A DNA stretch of 64,000 nt from Prevotella melaninogenica ATCC 25845 (GTDB taxonomy: Bacteria; Bacteroidota; Bacteroidia; Bacteroidales; Bacteroidaceae), in contig NC_014370.1 of the NCBI RefSeq assembly GCF_000144405.1, positions 935,501 to 999,500 on the forward strand. Direction: 5' to 3'. Under the pieces are notes generated by a model that had not been told where the DNA came from, made no database searches, and worked only from the letters and a program-made list of their open reading frames with translations. The number at the start of each line of letters is the position of its first letter. Position 1 is the first letter of the stretch. This document shows, piece by piece, positions 33,763 through 42,676 of this stretch. Made by a program: the position numbers and the translations under genes.

Positions 33763-35121
33763 ATGTCATATCAATTCTCAAAGTACGAAACACACTATCG
33801 TAACCTTACTTATTTAGGCGTTCCAATCATTATCGGACAATTAGGAAACCTTATTCTTAACTTTGCCGATACGCTTATGATTGGACATCATAGTACAGAA
33901 GAATTGGCTGCAGCGGCATTTGTCAACAATATGTTTACGTTGGTCATTATTTTTGCTATTGGCTTTACATATGCTATTACAGCACTTGTTGGTATCCTAT
34001 ACGGACAGGATAAGACTCATCGTATTGGTGAGGTAATGAAGAGTGCTACGGCAGCAAACACCTGTATGGCAATACTTTTATCTGCCATTATGATAGTTCT
34101 GTACTTGAATATTCATCATTTGGGACAGCCAGAAGAGTTATTACCACTCATTCGCCCTTACTTCCTTATCCAACTTGTGTCTCTCCCATTTGTATGTTGG
34201 TTTAATACTTTCCGTCAGTTTACCGATGGTATCACTGACACAAAGGTGGCAATGTGGATTCTTGTTGCTGGAAATGTGATGAATATCTTTGGCAACTGGA
34301 TACTGATTTATGGCCATTTAGGACTTCCAGAGATGGGACTGGTTGGTGCAGGACTATCTACAATGATTTCACGTATCGTGATGGCTTTCATTATGGTAGG
34401 CATCTTCTTCTTTAGTAAAAAATATAAAGAATACAAGAAAGGATGGAGTTTAGGCCAGGTGAAATATGCAGACTTCAAGCAGATTACTGTTCTTGGTATT
34501 CCTTTAGCATTACAAATGGGTATGGAAACTGCTGCCTTTAGCCTTTCAAGCTTGATGGTTGGCTGGTTCGGTACAGAATCCTTAGCGGCTCATCAGGTTA
34601 TGTTGACGATTTCACAGTTAGGCTACATGATCTACTATGGCTTGGCAGCAGCGGTAGCAGTACGTATTAGTAACTTCATGGGACAACGTGACTATCTTGC
34701 TGTAAGAAGAACAGCAACGGCTGGAATTCATTTAGTCTTCTTGCTTGCCATACTCACTTCTGTGCCAATCTTCATTTGCCGTCATATCATTGGTGGACTT
34801 TTCACTGATAATGTAAACGTTATTTCAATGGTATCTATGACGATTATTCCATTTATGATTTATCAGTTTGGTGATGGCTTACAGTGTAATTATGCCAATG
34901 CAATGCGCGGCACAGCTAATGTTCGTCCGCTAATCTGGATTGCGTTTGTATCTTTCTTCATTGTTTCTCTTCCTTTAGGCTATCTCTTTGGAGTCGTTAT
35001 GAACTATCAGCTGGTCGGTGTCTGGTTTGCCTTCCCATTTGGTTTAACACTGTCAGGCGTACTTTACTATATCTACTATCAGAAGGGATTGAACAAGATA
35101 GAGTCTGGAGCAAAGATATAA
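33763..35121 (+). CDS. MATE-family multidrug/Na+ efflux transporter
   Basis: 452 aa with about twelve transmembrane helices in two MatE halves. N-terminal signature LGVPIIIGQLGNLILNFADTLMIGHHSTEELAAAAFVNN; the second half repeats it (ALQMGMETAAFSLSSLMVGWFGTESLAAHQV). Inner-membrane antiporter driven by Na+ or H+, exporting cationic compounds. Own promoter and a perfect 18-bp terminator downstream, so monocistronic. Substrates cannot be inferred. Confidence 0.92.
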   Translation: MSYQFSKYETHYRNLTYLGVPIIIGQLGNLILNFADTLMIGHHSTEELAAAAFVNNMFTLVIIFAIGFTYAITALVGILYGQDKTHRIGEVMKSATAANTCMAILLSAIMIVLYLNIHHLGQPEELLPLIRPYFLIQLVSLPFVCWFNTFRQFTDGITDTKVAMWILVAGNVMNIFGNWILIYGHLGLPEMGLVGAGLSTMISRIVMAFIMVGIFFFSKKYKEYKKGWSLGQVKYADFKQITVLGIPLALQMGMETAAFSLSSLMVGWFGTESLAAHQVMLTISQLGYMIYYGLAAAVAVRISNFMGQRDYLAVRRTATAGIHLVFLLAILTSVPIFICRHIIGGLFTDNVNVISMVSMTIIPFMIYQFGDGLQCNYANAMRGTANVRPLIWIAFVSFFIVSLPLGYLFGVVMNYQLVGVWFAFPFGLTLSGVLYYIYYQKGLNKIESGAKI

Positions 35122-35220
35122 TTCATAATTATGATTACTACTACACTTCATAATTATGATTATCATTATTTGCTATTCTTAAAATATGACCTTGATAATA
35201 GATTAAGAGCAATATAACTT

Positions 35221-35274
35221 CAAAAGGCGATAATAAGTAATGACATTAATTCATCAACTTATTATCGCCTTTTG
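35221..35274. terminator. Perfect bidirectional terminator
   Basis: CAAAAGGCGATAATAAGT (35221-35238) is exactly complementary to ACTTATTATCGCCTTTTG (35257-35274). Between convergent MATE and pncB genes. Confidence 0.85.
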
Positions 35275-35318
35275 ACGTATCTCCTCTGTAATATTCGAGG
35301 TAAAAATTAGATAGAAAT

Positions 35319-36524
35319 CTACTCTTTATAATTAATTGCCTCCATGAACCGCTTGATAACCTCTGGCTTACCCGTATGCTTACCTTTATCTTCAGAGATC
35401 TTACAGGTTTCGTTATAGAACGGCCACGACTCCGTAATCTTTACAGCGACCAGCTTAATAACAATGTTCATTGGCTTTACATGTGGAAAATCATTGGTGA
35501 AGTGAGTACCAATACCAAATGAAGGCTTCACTCGATTCTCAGCATAACGCTGTATCTCAATAGCCTTATCCGTATCTAAAGCATTTGAGAATAGCACCTG
35601 CTTATCACGTGCATCAATACCGAAAGAATTATATTTTGCAATAATCTTCTCTAACTGCTCAAAGTTATCACCAGAGTCTATGCGCAACCCCTTGAACTGA
35701 TTAGCAAAGTCTTCAGAGAAATTATAAGAGAATATATCCCACCCAAAGGAATCGTAAAGGTAAGTTCCCAAAGCACCTCGATAAGTTCTACGCCATGCTT
35801 CCATAGCCATATAGTTTGCCATCTGAGGGCCAAACATACCGCCAATAGCGCAAATAAACTCATGCGCCATCGTACCAACAGGCATAAGATTATACTTCAT
35901 AGCAAGATGAATATTGCTTGTACCAACAAAGCGCCCTTTCCATTCACGACTGTCGTAGCAATCCTTCATGGCACGAACAGCAGTATCTTCTGCTGTAAGA
36001 CTGGCACGACGACGTGTACCAAAGTCAGAGAACACACATCCGGCTTCAAGTAATCGCTCTGTCTTATGGAAAGTCTTATCGTAAAGTTCTTGATAATCAA
36101 ACTCCTGAGCTTGGTCGTTAAACATATAGAATAGCTCTGAAATGATGGCAAGAACCTTTACCTCTAACAGAATAGTATCAGCCCATAATCCTTCAAACTC
36201 AATATGAAGATGCCCATCCTCATCCTGCCATACCTTCACCCACTCACGTGAAAAGCGAAAGCCGCGAAGGTATGTCAAGAACCATTCTGGAAGATAATTG
36301 CACTTCTGTCGAAGAAAGTTTATTTCTTCGTCGGTAATAACAACCGTCTCAAGTAACTCTATTTGATGTTCCACTTCACGTGCAAAACCTTCTGGGTAGA
36401 CCGTATCGTCACGGTCAACAAACTGATAGCAAACATGTGCACGTGGGTAATTGTCAATGACAGCGCAGCACATTGTAAGCTTATAAAGGTCATCGTCTGT
36501 AAAGTGATTAATAATCTGTCTCAT
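35319..36524 (-). CDS. pncB: Nicotinate phosphoribosyltransferase
   Basis: 401 aa from the ATG at 36524 (MRQIINHFTDDDLYKLTMCCAVI); the open frame upstream has no coding value. Family motifs: the N-terminal YKLTM, FSDFGTRRRAS (~residues 160-170), GTMAHEF (~218) and the GIDARDKQVLFSNALDTDKA segment. Converts nicotinate, PRPP and ATP to nicotinate mononucleotide in NAD salvage. Monocistronic. Confidence 0.95.
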   Translation of the reverse strand: MRQIINHFTDDDLYKLTMCCAVIDNYPRAHVCYQFVDRDDTVYPEGFAREVEHQIELLETVVITDEEINFLRQKCNYLPEWFLTYLRGFRFSREWVKVWQDEDGHLHIEFEGLWADTILLEVKVLAIISELFYMFNDQAQEFDYQELYDKTFHKTERLLEAGCVFSDFGTRRRASLTAEDTAVRAMKDCYDSREWKGRFVGTSNIHLAMKYNLMPVGTMAHEFICAIGGMFGPQMANYMAMEAWRRTYRGALGTYLYDSFGWDIFSYNFSEDFANQFKGLRIDSGDNFEQLEKIIAKYNSFGIDARDKQVLFSNALDTDKAIEIQRYAENRVKPSFGIGTHFTNDFPHVKPMNIVIKLVAVKITESWPFYNETCKISEDKGKHTGKPEVIKRFMEAINYKE

Positions 36525-36638
36525 CTTATTATTGTTGAATTCAGTTGTCAAAAGTATAAAAAAGAAATGGAAGGACAAAGGGTTTTGTCAAAAATATGAC
36601 TTAATGATAATAGCAAAAGGAGATATATAAGTAAAACA

Positions 36639-36685
36639 AAATCGGTTCATTAGAATTAAGAAATAACCTTCTAATGAACCGATTT
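36639..36685 (-). terminator. Terminator of the ccs genes
   Basis: AAATCGGTTCATTAGA and TCTAATGAACCGATTT are perfect complements (36639-36654 with 36670-36685). On the minus strand the stem runs into TTTTGTTTT. Confidence 0.8.
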
Positions 36686-36698
36686 GGAATAAAGTCTT

Positions 36699-37487
36699 TT
36701 AACTTAAGTTATATGTATGTACACTTACACCTTGCGCTGACGGCAGATAATTAATTCCCCACCAGCACATCTGCAGTAAGATAAAGGCTATAATGAGTAC
36801 CCATAAGGCTGGGCGAACAATGCGAGGATGATACTGACGATAGTGAACATAGACCAAATAAGCAAGCCAAGTAATAGCAGCCCATGTCTCCTTTGGGTCC
36901 CATGACCAATAATGTCCCCATGCCTCTTTTGCCCACAAAGCACCCATAAGCATACCAAGTGTCATAAATGATAGTCCAACGTAGGCAAGATTATCAGTTA
37001 TCTCCATCTCTTTATCTGTATCAGTTCCCTTCTTAAAGAAAAGAAGATAGACCGACATGACTACTGCTGCACCCAAAAGTGCGTATGCCATCATATACAC
37101 TATTACATGAGGAGCAAACCATGGACTCTGCAAGGCTGGCATAAGCGTCTTGGAATGAATCTCAGGCTTGAAGATATTAACACATACAAACACTGTTGCA
37201 AGAAGTGTTGAGAAGCTCAATATCCATTTATACTGCCAACGACTAAAGACAATAATACCTGCCAAAGGAAGGAAAAAACTATACCATAAACGCGTTTCTC
37301 CCATCGTGCGAAGTGGTGGACGTTCCAATGTTATCCACATAATGAGAATGTAGGAAAAGAAGATTACAAGTCCAAGACCTGTTGCGCCAAACGCTAAGAT
37401 ACGACGGTTACGCCATGCAGCCCATGCACCTATAGCCCATAAAACTACTGATACAACTGCAAATATGATAAAATAACTCCAAATCAT
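36699..37487 (-). CDS. ccsA: Cytochrome c biogenesis protein CcsA/ResC
   Basis: 262 aa, about seven membrane helices. Carries the haem-handling tryptophan-rich motif WGHYWSWDPKETWAAITWLAYLVYVHYR near residues 190-217 and conserved His residues in flanking helices. With CcsB it forms the system II haem lyase that attaches haem to CXXCH motifs outside the membrane, as needed by NrfA and NrfH encoded next door. Its ATG overlaps the ccsB stop by 4 bases. Some relatives have a fused CcsBA; here the two are separate genes. Confidence 0.92.
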   Translation of the reverse strand: MIWSYFIIFAVVSVVLWAIGAWAAWRNRRILAFGATGLGLVIFFSYILIMWITLERPPLRTMGETRLWYSFFLPLAGIIVFSRWQYKWILSFSTLLATVFVCVNIFKPEIHSKTLMPALQSPWFAPHVIVYMMAYALLGAAVVMSVYLLFFKKGTDTDKEMEITDNLAYVGLSFMTLGMLMGALWAKEAWGHYWSWDPKETWAAITWLAYLVYVHYRQYHPRIVRPALWVLIIAFILLQMCWWGINYLPSAQGVSVHTYNLS

Positions 37488-38797
37488 AGCTTAACCTCCT
37501 TCTTACGACTTGCTGTCAAGAACATTCCAACAGCTCCAAATAACAACATGAATATACCTACATAGACAACTGGCATCCAAGGGTCTGTTACAATCTCAAA
37601 GATACTTAGATTACTCCACTTGCCCATTTGCTCATTGTAACTTAGCTGATAGATTTTCCATCCATCAATACTAAAAGGTTTGTTAACCTCTATCTCGGTG
37701 TGAATATTCTTTCCATCCTGTGTATAGATGTCAACAAGTGAAGCGAAACGACGTGGCTCACGATTTGGCATAACCAATCTTCTACCATCACTAAGTTTCA
37801 AAGACTGATAAGGGAAAAGATAGCTTCCACAAGTGAGCCAACCCGTGTAGCTATGCTGCACACCCTTGTAGGGTGCATTGCAAGTAGTGACCTTCACCAA
37901 TATCGCACAAGCAGTACCTGTTGCATCCGAAGCTATATAGCCATCCTTATTACGTGCCTGTCCTAAAGAGTCCATACGGATATTGCCCATCATACCACCA
38001 GGTATCTTACCAACCATTTTACTAAGCATAACTGGCATAGCATTATCAATGCGCTTGAGAACCTCAATCTTACAATCTAACAGTTGACCAGACTTTACAT
38101 TCTTATCTAAAAGAATATTCTCAGGCTTTCCCTTAGGAAGCGGAAGTCCCATATTGTCAATAAGCATGAGCTTAGGTGGATATTCATCAATGGTAAACTT
38201 CTCCAGCTGAATTGCCACAGGGAGGTGATGAACGGCACTAAAAGCATCAAGACCACGCCACTCTACCTGTCCTTGCTCGCAAAACATCTTTACTCGAAGC
38301 ATATCTGCACTACCAAGTGTACCGCATGTAAGAACAAGGAACAGTCCGACATGACTCGTTAGTGTTGGCAAGCGACGCCAAGAGAAATGTACTATTTGAT
38401 TCAAAGTTACTTCACCAACAATGGCTGTCATCCATAAGTAAACAAGGACAAACGGCCAGAAATTAAGCATCTTTGTTAGACCAAGTGGGTCTATAGGAGC
38501 TTTCCCCTCTGCTACTTGTTTGGTAAGTCCCATAAGAAGAGTGAGTATTGCAGCTGTAGCAATAGCTGGAATCGCCGCTTGCATGGTTGACATGAAACGA
38601 CAGAAATAAGACCGCTTACGAAGTACATAGACTATGATAAGTGCCAGTACGAGTAAGATTAATGTAATAATGTTGGCTGGCCAAGCAAAGATACCCCACT
38701 CTAAGGGACCTATTGTTACCTGTAATAATCCACCTGTAACCAATAAACCAACTACTATTGCTGTACCTTCTCTAAGTGTATAAGGTTTATTCCACAT
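37484..38797 (-). CDS. ccsB: Cytochrome c biogenesis protein CcsB/ResB
   Basis: 437 aa. Four membrane helices: three near the N-terminus (about 10-30, 38-60, 72-92), one around 108-125 with another near 138-160, then a large periplasmic domain (~170-400) and a last helix near 405-430. This is the ResB layout. Partner of CcsA in system II cytochrome c maturation. 196 bases downstream of nrfA; an intervening hairpin (38951-38977) has no T-run and may only modulate read-through. Confidence 0.88.
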   Translation of the reverse strand: MWNKPYTLREGTAIVVGLLVTGGLLQVTIGPLEWGIFAWPANIITLILLVLALIIVYVLRKRSYFCRFMSTMQAAIPAIATAAILTLLMGLTKQVAEGKAPIDPLGLTKMLNFWPFVLVYLWMTAIVGEVTLNQIVHFSWRRLPTLTSHVGLFLVLTCGTLGSADMLRVKMFCEQGQVEWRGLDAFSAVHHLPVAIQLEKFTIDEYPPKLMLIDNMGLPLPKGKPENILLDKNVKSGQLLDCKIEVLKRIDNAMPVMLSKMVGKIPGGMMGNIRMDSLGQARNKDGYIASDATGTACAILVKVTTCNAPYKGVQHSYTGWLTCGSYLFPYQSLKLSDGRRLVMPNREPRRFASLVDIYTQDGKNIHTEIEVNKPFSIDGWKIYQLSYNEQMGKWSNLSIFEIVTDPWMPVVYVGIFMLLFGAVGMFLTASRKKEVKL

Positions 38798-38950
38798 AGT
38801 AAAAGAGGCTCTCCCCCACTATTAATAAGGTCTTGAAAAACTTTATTTTATGTTTGTGAAGTACGAGCAGATAAATGATTTCGTTTTGATATATAAAATA
38901 TTAGGATACAAGAATATTCTTCAAATAGAGTATTCCTATTTTACTGAACA

Positions 38951-38977
38951 AGATTCCTCCCCTAATGGGAAGGAATC
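38951..38977 (-). promoter_or_regulatory. Hairpin between nrfA and ccsB
   Basis: GATTCCT with inner CCC pairs to GGG and AGGAATC. No T-run on the minus strand, so it looks more like an attenuator or mRNA-stability element than a full terminator. Confidence 0.4.
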
Positions 38978-38993
38978 CTGTGTGTAAGTTTGT

Positions 38994-40490
38994 TTACATC
39001 GGTTTAGTTATAAACCGCTTATTCTTGCGTGCCTGCTCTATCCACTTCGGAACGATAGTGTCAAGGAACTGCTTCTTTTGTGCATTAAGCTTAGTCATAT
39101 CTAAGCCAATGTAAGACTGTGCCTTAGCCTTAGTAGAAACGTCAGGAAGAGGAATCTGTCCTGTAAAGCCGTGACGAGCAACTACACGTGCAATCTGTAA
39201 GCGTGCATCCTTTGCATATTCCATTGCACTTCCAAGGAGTCGCATTACTTCTTGTGGAGCATGGAAAGCAGCACCGTGGCTGGCAACAGCATAATCCCAA
39301 CGCCACTGACCCTTACGAAGATCTTTCAAAACAGGCTCCATCTCAGCCTCAGTTGCACCCTTTTCCCATGCAAATTTAGCTTCAATATGTGCTGCAGCAA
39401 GTTCTCTTTCGACATGAGTACGGAAGTCATAAATCTTCTGTTGACGCTCATATACATTCTGACGAAGTGTTTCAGCATCTTGACGGTGACAAGTCTGGCA
39501 AGTACGACTGATGTTTGCTAATGGACTTGTAATATGGTGATCTGTATATTTCACACCACCCTCAGAGATGTAAGGCATATGACAATCAGCACATGAAACA
39601 CCACGCTGTCCATGGATTCCCTGTAAATACAATTCATAACCAGGGTGCTGTGCCTTTAAAATCTTCGCCTTTGATAGTGGATTAATGTAATCATAGAAGC
39701 CAATACTATCGTAGTATTCCTCTGCTGCCTCACACGTCATACCCTTTTCTTGAGGGAAATGTAGATAGTTACCATTCTCTTTCTCGAAGTAATATTCCGT
39801 GTGGCACTGTGCGCAGACCAGGCTACGCATCTCCTGATGGCTGGCTTTTCTCACGTCTTTACCGACACGAGCCCATGCCTCATAGAGAGCAGGACGAGCG
39901 GGACGAAGTTCCATCGTCCTTGCATCATGGCAGTCAGAGCAACCGACGGTGTTCATGACCTCTGGTCCCCAGTCGCTCCACTTGGCAGCATAGAATTTAT
40001 CAGTTCCTTTCTCACGCATTAGACGTGGAACATCAGGACCCTTGCAGGTCCAACAGGTTCCTGGCTGTATGTCATCTTGTCCATCAACACCTGGACTTCC
40101 TGTACGCATAATCTTACGTAAGTCATCAATACAATGACGGTGTCCACGTGGTGTATTATACCCTCTTGAGAAAGAATAGCCAGCCCATAGGATAACCATT
40201 TCGGGTCTCTCAGCCAGTACATCTACTTCCTGGGAAGAATTGTACTTACTCACGAAACTTGTGTCTTCTGTCATTGCCCACGTCTCATATTCACGTGGGA
40301 AATCAGCTGCAAATTTCTCATTCTGAGATACAATGGAGTCTGTCATCGGTGTACGTCTGTTGTTGAACACACTTACAATCTCAGCTCTTCTTTCAAGCAT
40401 TGAAGAACAGAGCAGTCCAAGAATGAACACGAGAACCATTGCTCCTCCAAAGAGTAGCCAGCCTTGCCATTTCTTTAATGTCTTTGCCAT
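38994..40490 (-). CDS. nrfA: Cytochrome c nitrite reductase, catalytic subunit NrfA
   Basis: 498 aa. N-terminal membrane anchor/signal (residues ~10-30). Five haem motifs: CWTCK (146-150, the Lys-ligated catalytic haem), CSDCH (184-188), CAQCH (226-230), CADCH (~300) and CQTCH (~340). Catalytic YYFEKEN and surrounding residues follow the third. Reduces nitrite to ammonium with six electrons in the periplasm, receiving them from NrfH. 20 bases after nrfH in one operon. Confidence 0.97.
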   Translation of the reverse strand: MAKTLKKWQGWLLFGGAMVLVFILGLLCSSMLERRAEIVSVFNNRRTPMTDSIVSQNEKFAADFPREYETWAMTEDTSFVSKYNSSQEVDVLAERPEMVILWAGYSFSRGYNTPRGHRHCIDDLRKIMRTGSPGVDGQDDIQPGTCWTCKGPDVPRLMREKGTDKFYAAKWSDWGPEVMNTVGCSDCHDARTMELRPARPALYEAWARVGKDVRKASHQEMRSLVCAQCHTEYYFEKENGNYLHFPQEKGMTCEAAEEYYDSIGFYDYINPLSKAKILKAQHPGYELYLQGIHGQRGVSCADCHMPYISEGGVKYTDHHITSPLANISRTCQTCHRQDAETLRQNVYERQQKIYDFRTHVERELAAAHIEAKFAWEKGATEAEMEPVLKDLRKGQWRWDYAVASHGAAFHAPQEVMRLLGSAMEYAKDARLQIARVVARHGFTGQIPLPDVSTKAKAQSYIGLDMTKLNAQKKQFLDTIVPKWIEQARKNKRFITKPM

Positions 40491-40509
40491 AATTATCGAT
40501 TTTTAGTTC

Positions 40510-41142
40510 TTATTTTTTCTTTCCTAAAACTTTTTGCAACCAATCTGGAACAGGAGAAGGTGGCATTGGTTCCACATATTCTGCACCAGGAGTACTTGAG
40601 AGAGAATTCATCTTCATGTGTGCTACATCACGATGACAATCCCAACAGGCTTTACCCTCACCACGCTGAGCCTCCATGTAATCTATTCTGCCAGTATTAA
40701 CAAACTCTTGATTTAATTGTTTATGGCAACGGATGCAGTTATCCATTATCACTTCTGCCGATGCTGATTCTGCCTGAATAGTTTGCGATTCATTAAATGT
40801 AACAAAATAAGCAACATGCTTCATACCATCCATACCTTTAAAAGCATAGTGTGCAGCAACGTTATCATTAGGAACGTGACAATCGTTACATGTGGTGTTA
40901 CGAGCATGTGCAGAGTGTGACCACGTAGCATAATAAGGTGACATGATATGGCAATTAATACATGCCGCTGGGTCATCACCTATTATATAGGTATGCATAC
41001 GTAGAAGATAAAAGAATAACCCTGTTAATCCTACTATCACACCGCACAAAATAGATAATGTAACCTTTTGCCGATATGAGATGCATGATAGAAACTTATC
41101 TATCATACTTTTCAATTTGGTAGATATGGTTTTTAGTTTCAT
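40510..41142 (-). CDS. nrfH: Cytochrome c nitrite reductase, small subunit NrfH
   Basis: 210 aa from the ATG at 41142; the upstream TTG lies within the promoter box and is rejected. One membrane helix (about 27-48) then four haem motifs: CINCH, CNDCH, CIRCH and CWDCH. NapC/NirT family quinol dehydrogenase that passes electrons from menaquinol to NrfA. First gene of nrfHA; the length fits NrfH with a C-terminal extension ending in VLGKKK. Confidence 0.95.
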   Translation of the reverse strand: MKLKTISTKLKSMIDKFLSCISYRQKVTLSILCGVIVGLTGLFFYLLRMHTYIIGDDPAACINCHIMSPYYATWSHSAHARNTTCNDCHVPNDNVAAHYAFKGMDGMKHVAYFVTFNESQTIQAESASAEVIMDNCIRCHKQLNQEFVNTGRIDYMEAQRGEGKACWDCHRDVAHMKMNSLSSTPGAEYVEPMPPSPVPDWLQKVLGKKK

Positions 41143-41166
41143 AGGATTTATATCTTGTTTCGTGCA

Positions 41167-41174
41167 CAAAGATA
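41167..41174 (-). promoter_or_regulatory. -7 box of nrfHA
   Basis: TATCTTTG on the minus strand, 25 bases before the nrfH ATG. Confidence 0.6.
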
Positions 41175-41212
41175 TGTATTATTTTTCATTAGACAAGTAA
41201 AGAAAAAAGAAA

Positions 41213-41234
41213 AAATCATCATAAATTATGATTT
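41213..41234. promoter_or_regulatory. Candidate operator upstream of nrfHA
   Basis: AAATCAT, 8 bases, ATGATTT: dyad symmetry centred about 55 bases upstream of the -7 box, where a CRP/FNR-type activator would bind. Inferred from symmetry and position only. Confidence 0.35.
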
Positions 41235-41582
41235 AGACTAAATCTAATATATTTTTATCGTGAAGAAAAGAATTTATGTTCATGACAAGAATTACTTATT
41301 TCCATGAAGAGAAATGTTTTTTTGGGGTTCTTCCGTTAAATGTGTGGACGCTTTTCGTATTGCTATAAAGGAAAAAACGAAGTTACTCATTAAACAAAAA
41401 TATGGCTAAGACTGTCAACTATCTATCCTTTTATCATCCACTTCATTGAAAACCTTTTCATTTTAAGACTTCGATAATCTATAGACAATAGATTGAAAAA
41501 TCATTACATAATTTCAAGCAAGACATCTATAAATAACAGCAAAAACACATACAAAAAGCAGATTTATAACCAACAGTATATC

Positions 41583-41700
41583 AATTAGTTATAAAGTAGT
41601 AAAGTAAAAGGTGCTTAATTGGACTTCAAAAGGGCGTTAGTAAGGGGCTTAAAGGGCACCTTTTACAAGCCAATCGGGCGTTTTTTAGAAGCCAAAAGAG
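41583..41700 (-). repeat. TTAATTG-type intergenic repeat, copy R1 (inverted)
   Basis: Its reverse complement matches R2 (47945-48053) over the run CTTACTAACGCCCTTTTGAA, then GTCCAATTAAGCACCTTTT. Lies inside the 33-48 kb block that appears inverted. Confidence 0.6.
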
Positions 41701-42169
41701 CATGTTTTGGTTTTGTACAGAATGAAAATAATTAACAAAGCTCAACTAATGAGGGAGTAGGTTGTTTGTAGAAGATAGATAGACATCGCACCTAATTACG
41801 TTTTTCGTGTAGTTTATCCCCCGTTCTAAAACCCTCTAATTGGGGGTAAGCATACTGGTGTTGGGTGATGGTTGTTGGGTGTTGAGCCTTTATAAAACTA
41901 TCTTATTGGAGGAAATTATGCCATATATGTGGATTAATCTCATTCTATTAACAATCTACGCATTTAGCGCAAGAACCTTTTTTCATGAAAATAATTCGAC
42001 ATAGTACTTGTATAAAGAATAATACCATAGTGTAATAAACATGTAAAAAGAAATACAAGACAGCTTTTATACTATTATTCAAGCACAATGTTTTTAACTT
42101 TTTTTCATTACTATATAGTAGTTATATCATTTAAAAATAGTAACTTTGTGCGAATTTAATCAGTAAGTT

Positions 42170-42676
42170 GTGACTAAAGATATAGTCAAAAAAAGAGTTC
42201 GAGACATTCTGGATGAATACCTCGAAGCTAACAATCATCGCAAGACTTCAGAGCGATATGCCATCTTGGATGCGGTGTATGACATGGGAGAACATTTCTC
42301 CTTAGATGAATTGGGTGCAGCACTTGAAAAGAATAATTTTCGAGTTTCTCGTGCCACACTTTACAATACGATGCGTCTTTTCATTGAATTACGTCTCGTA
42401 GTCAGACATCGGTTCATCGGTCAAACCAAGTATGAGGCATGCTATAACAATGAAGATCATATCCATCAGATCTGTACGCTATGCGGAACAGTGACAGAAG
42501 TTGATTCCCCAGAGATTGCGGATGCTATAAAGAACACAAAGTTCCACCGCTTTCGCCGAGATGGTTTCTCCTTATATATATATGGCATATGCTCACGCTG
42601 TCAAGCTGCCTTGTCGCGTCAGAGAAGCAAGTTTCTTACACAGAAACAAGTAAAAAACTCACATAAAAGCAAATGA
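42170..42676 (+). CDS. Fur-family transcriptional regulator
   Basis: 168 aa with a GTG start at 42170, placed about 15 bases after the predicted transcription start. N-terminal winged helix (KTSERYAILDAVYDMGEHFSLDELGAALEKNNFRVSRATLYNTMRLF), metal-binding DHIHQICTLCGTV in the middle and a CSRC zinc pair near residue 145. Could be Fur, PerR or Zur; the HIHQICTLCG pattern alone does not decide. It overlaps purA by 4 bases, an unusual pairing that would couple the two. Confidence 0.88.
   Translation: MTKDIVKKRVRDILDEYLEANNHRKTSERYAILDAVYDMGEHFSLDELGAALEKNNFRVSRATLYNTMRLFIELRLVVRHRFIGQTKYEACYNNEDHIHQICTLCGTVTEVDSPEIADAIKNTKFHRFRRDGFSLYIYGICSRCQAALSRQRSKFLTQKQVKNSHKSK

Larger units (their letters stand above)
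41143..42169. other. 1-kb intergenic region between nrfH and fur
   Basis: Contains the nrfHA promoter box (41167-41174), a palindrome AAATCAT...ATGATTT (41213-41234), a long TTAATTG-type repeat (41583-41700), G-rich direct repeats of GTTGGGTG (~41860-41885), and the fur promoter box TAACTTTG (42141-42148). No ORF with coding character. Confidence 0.5.
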
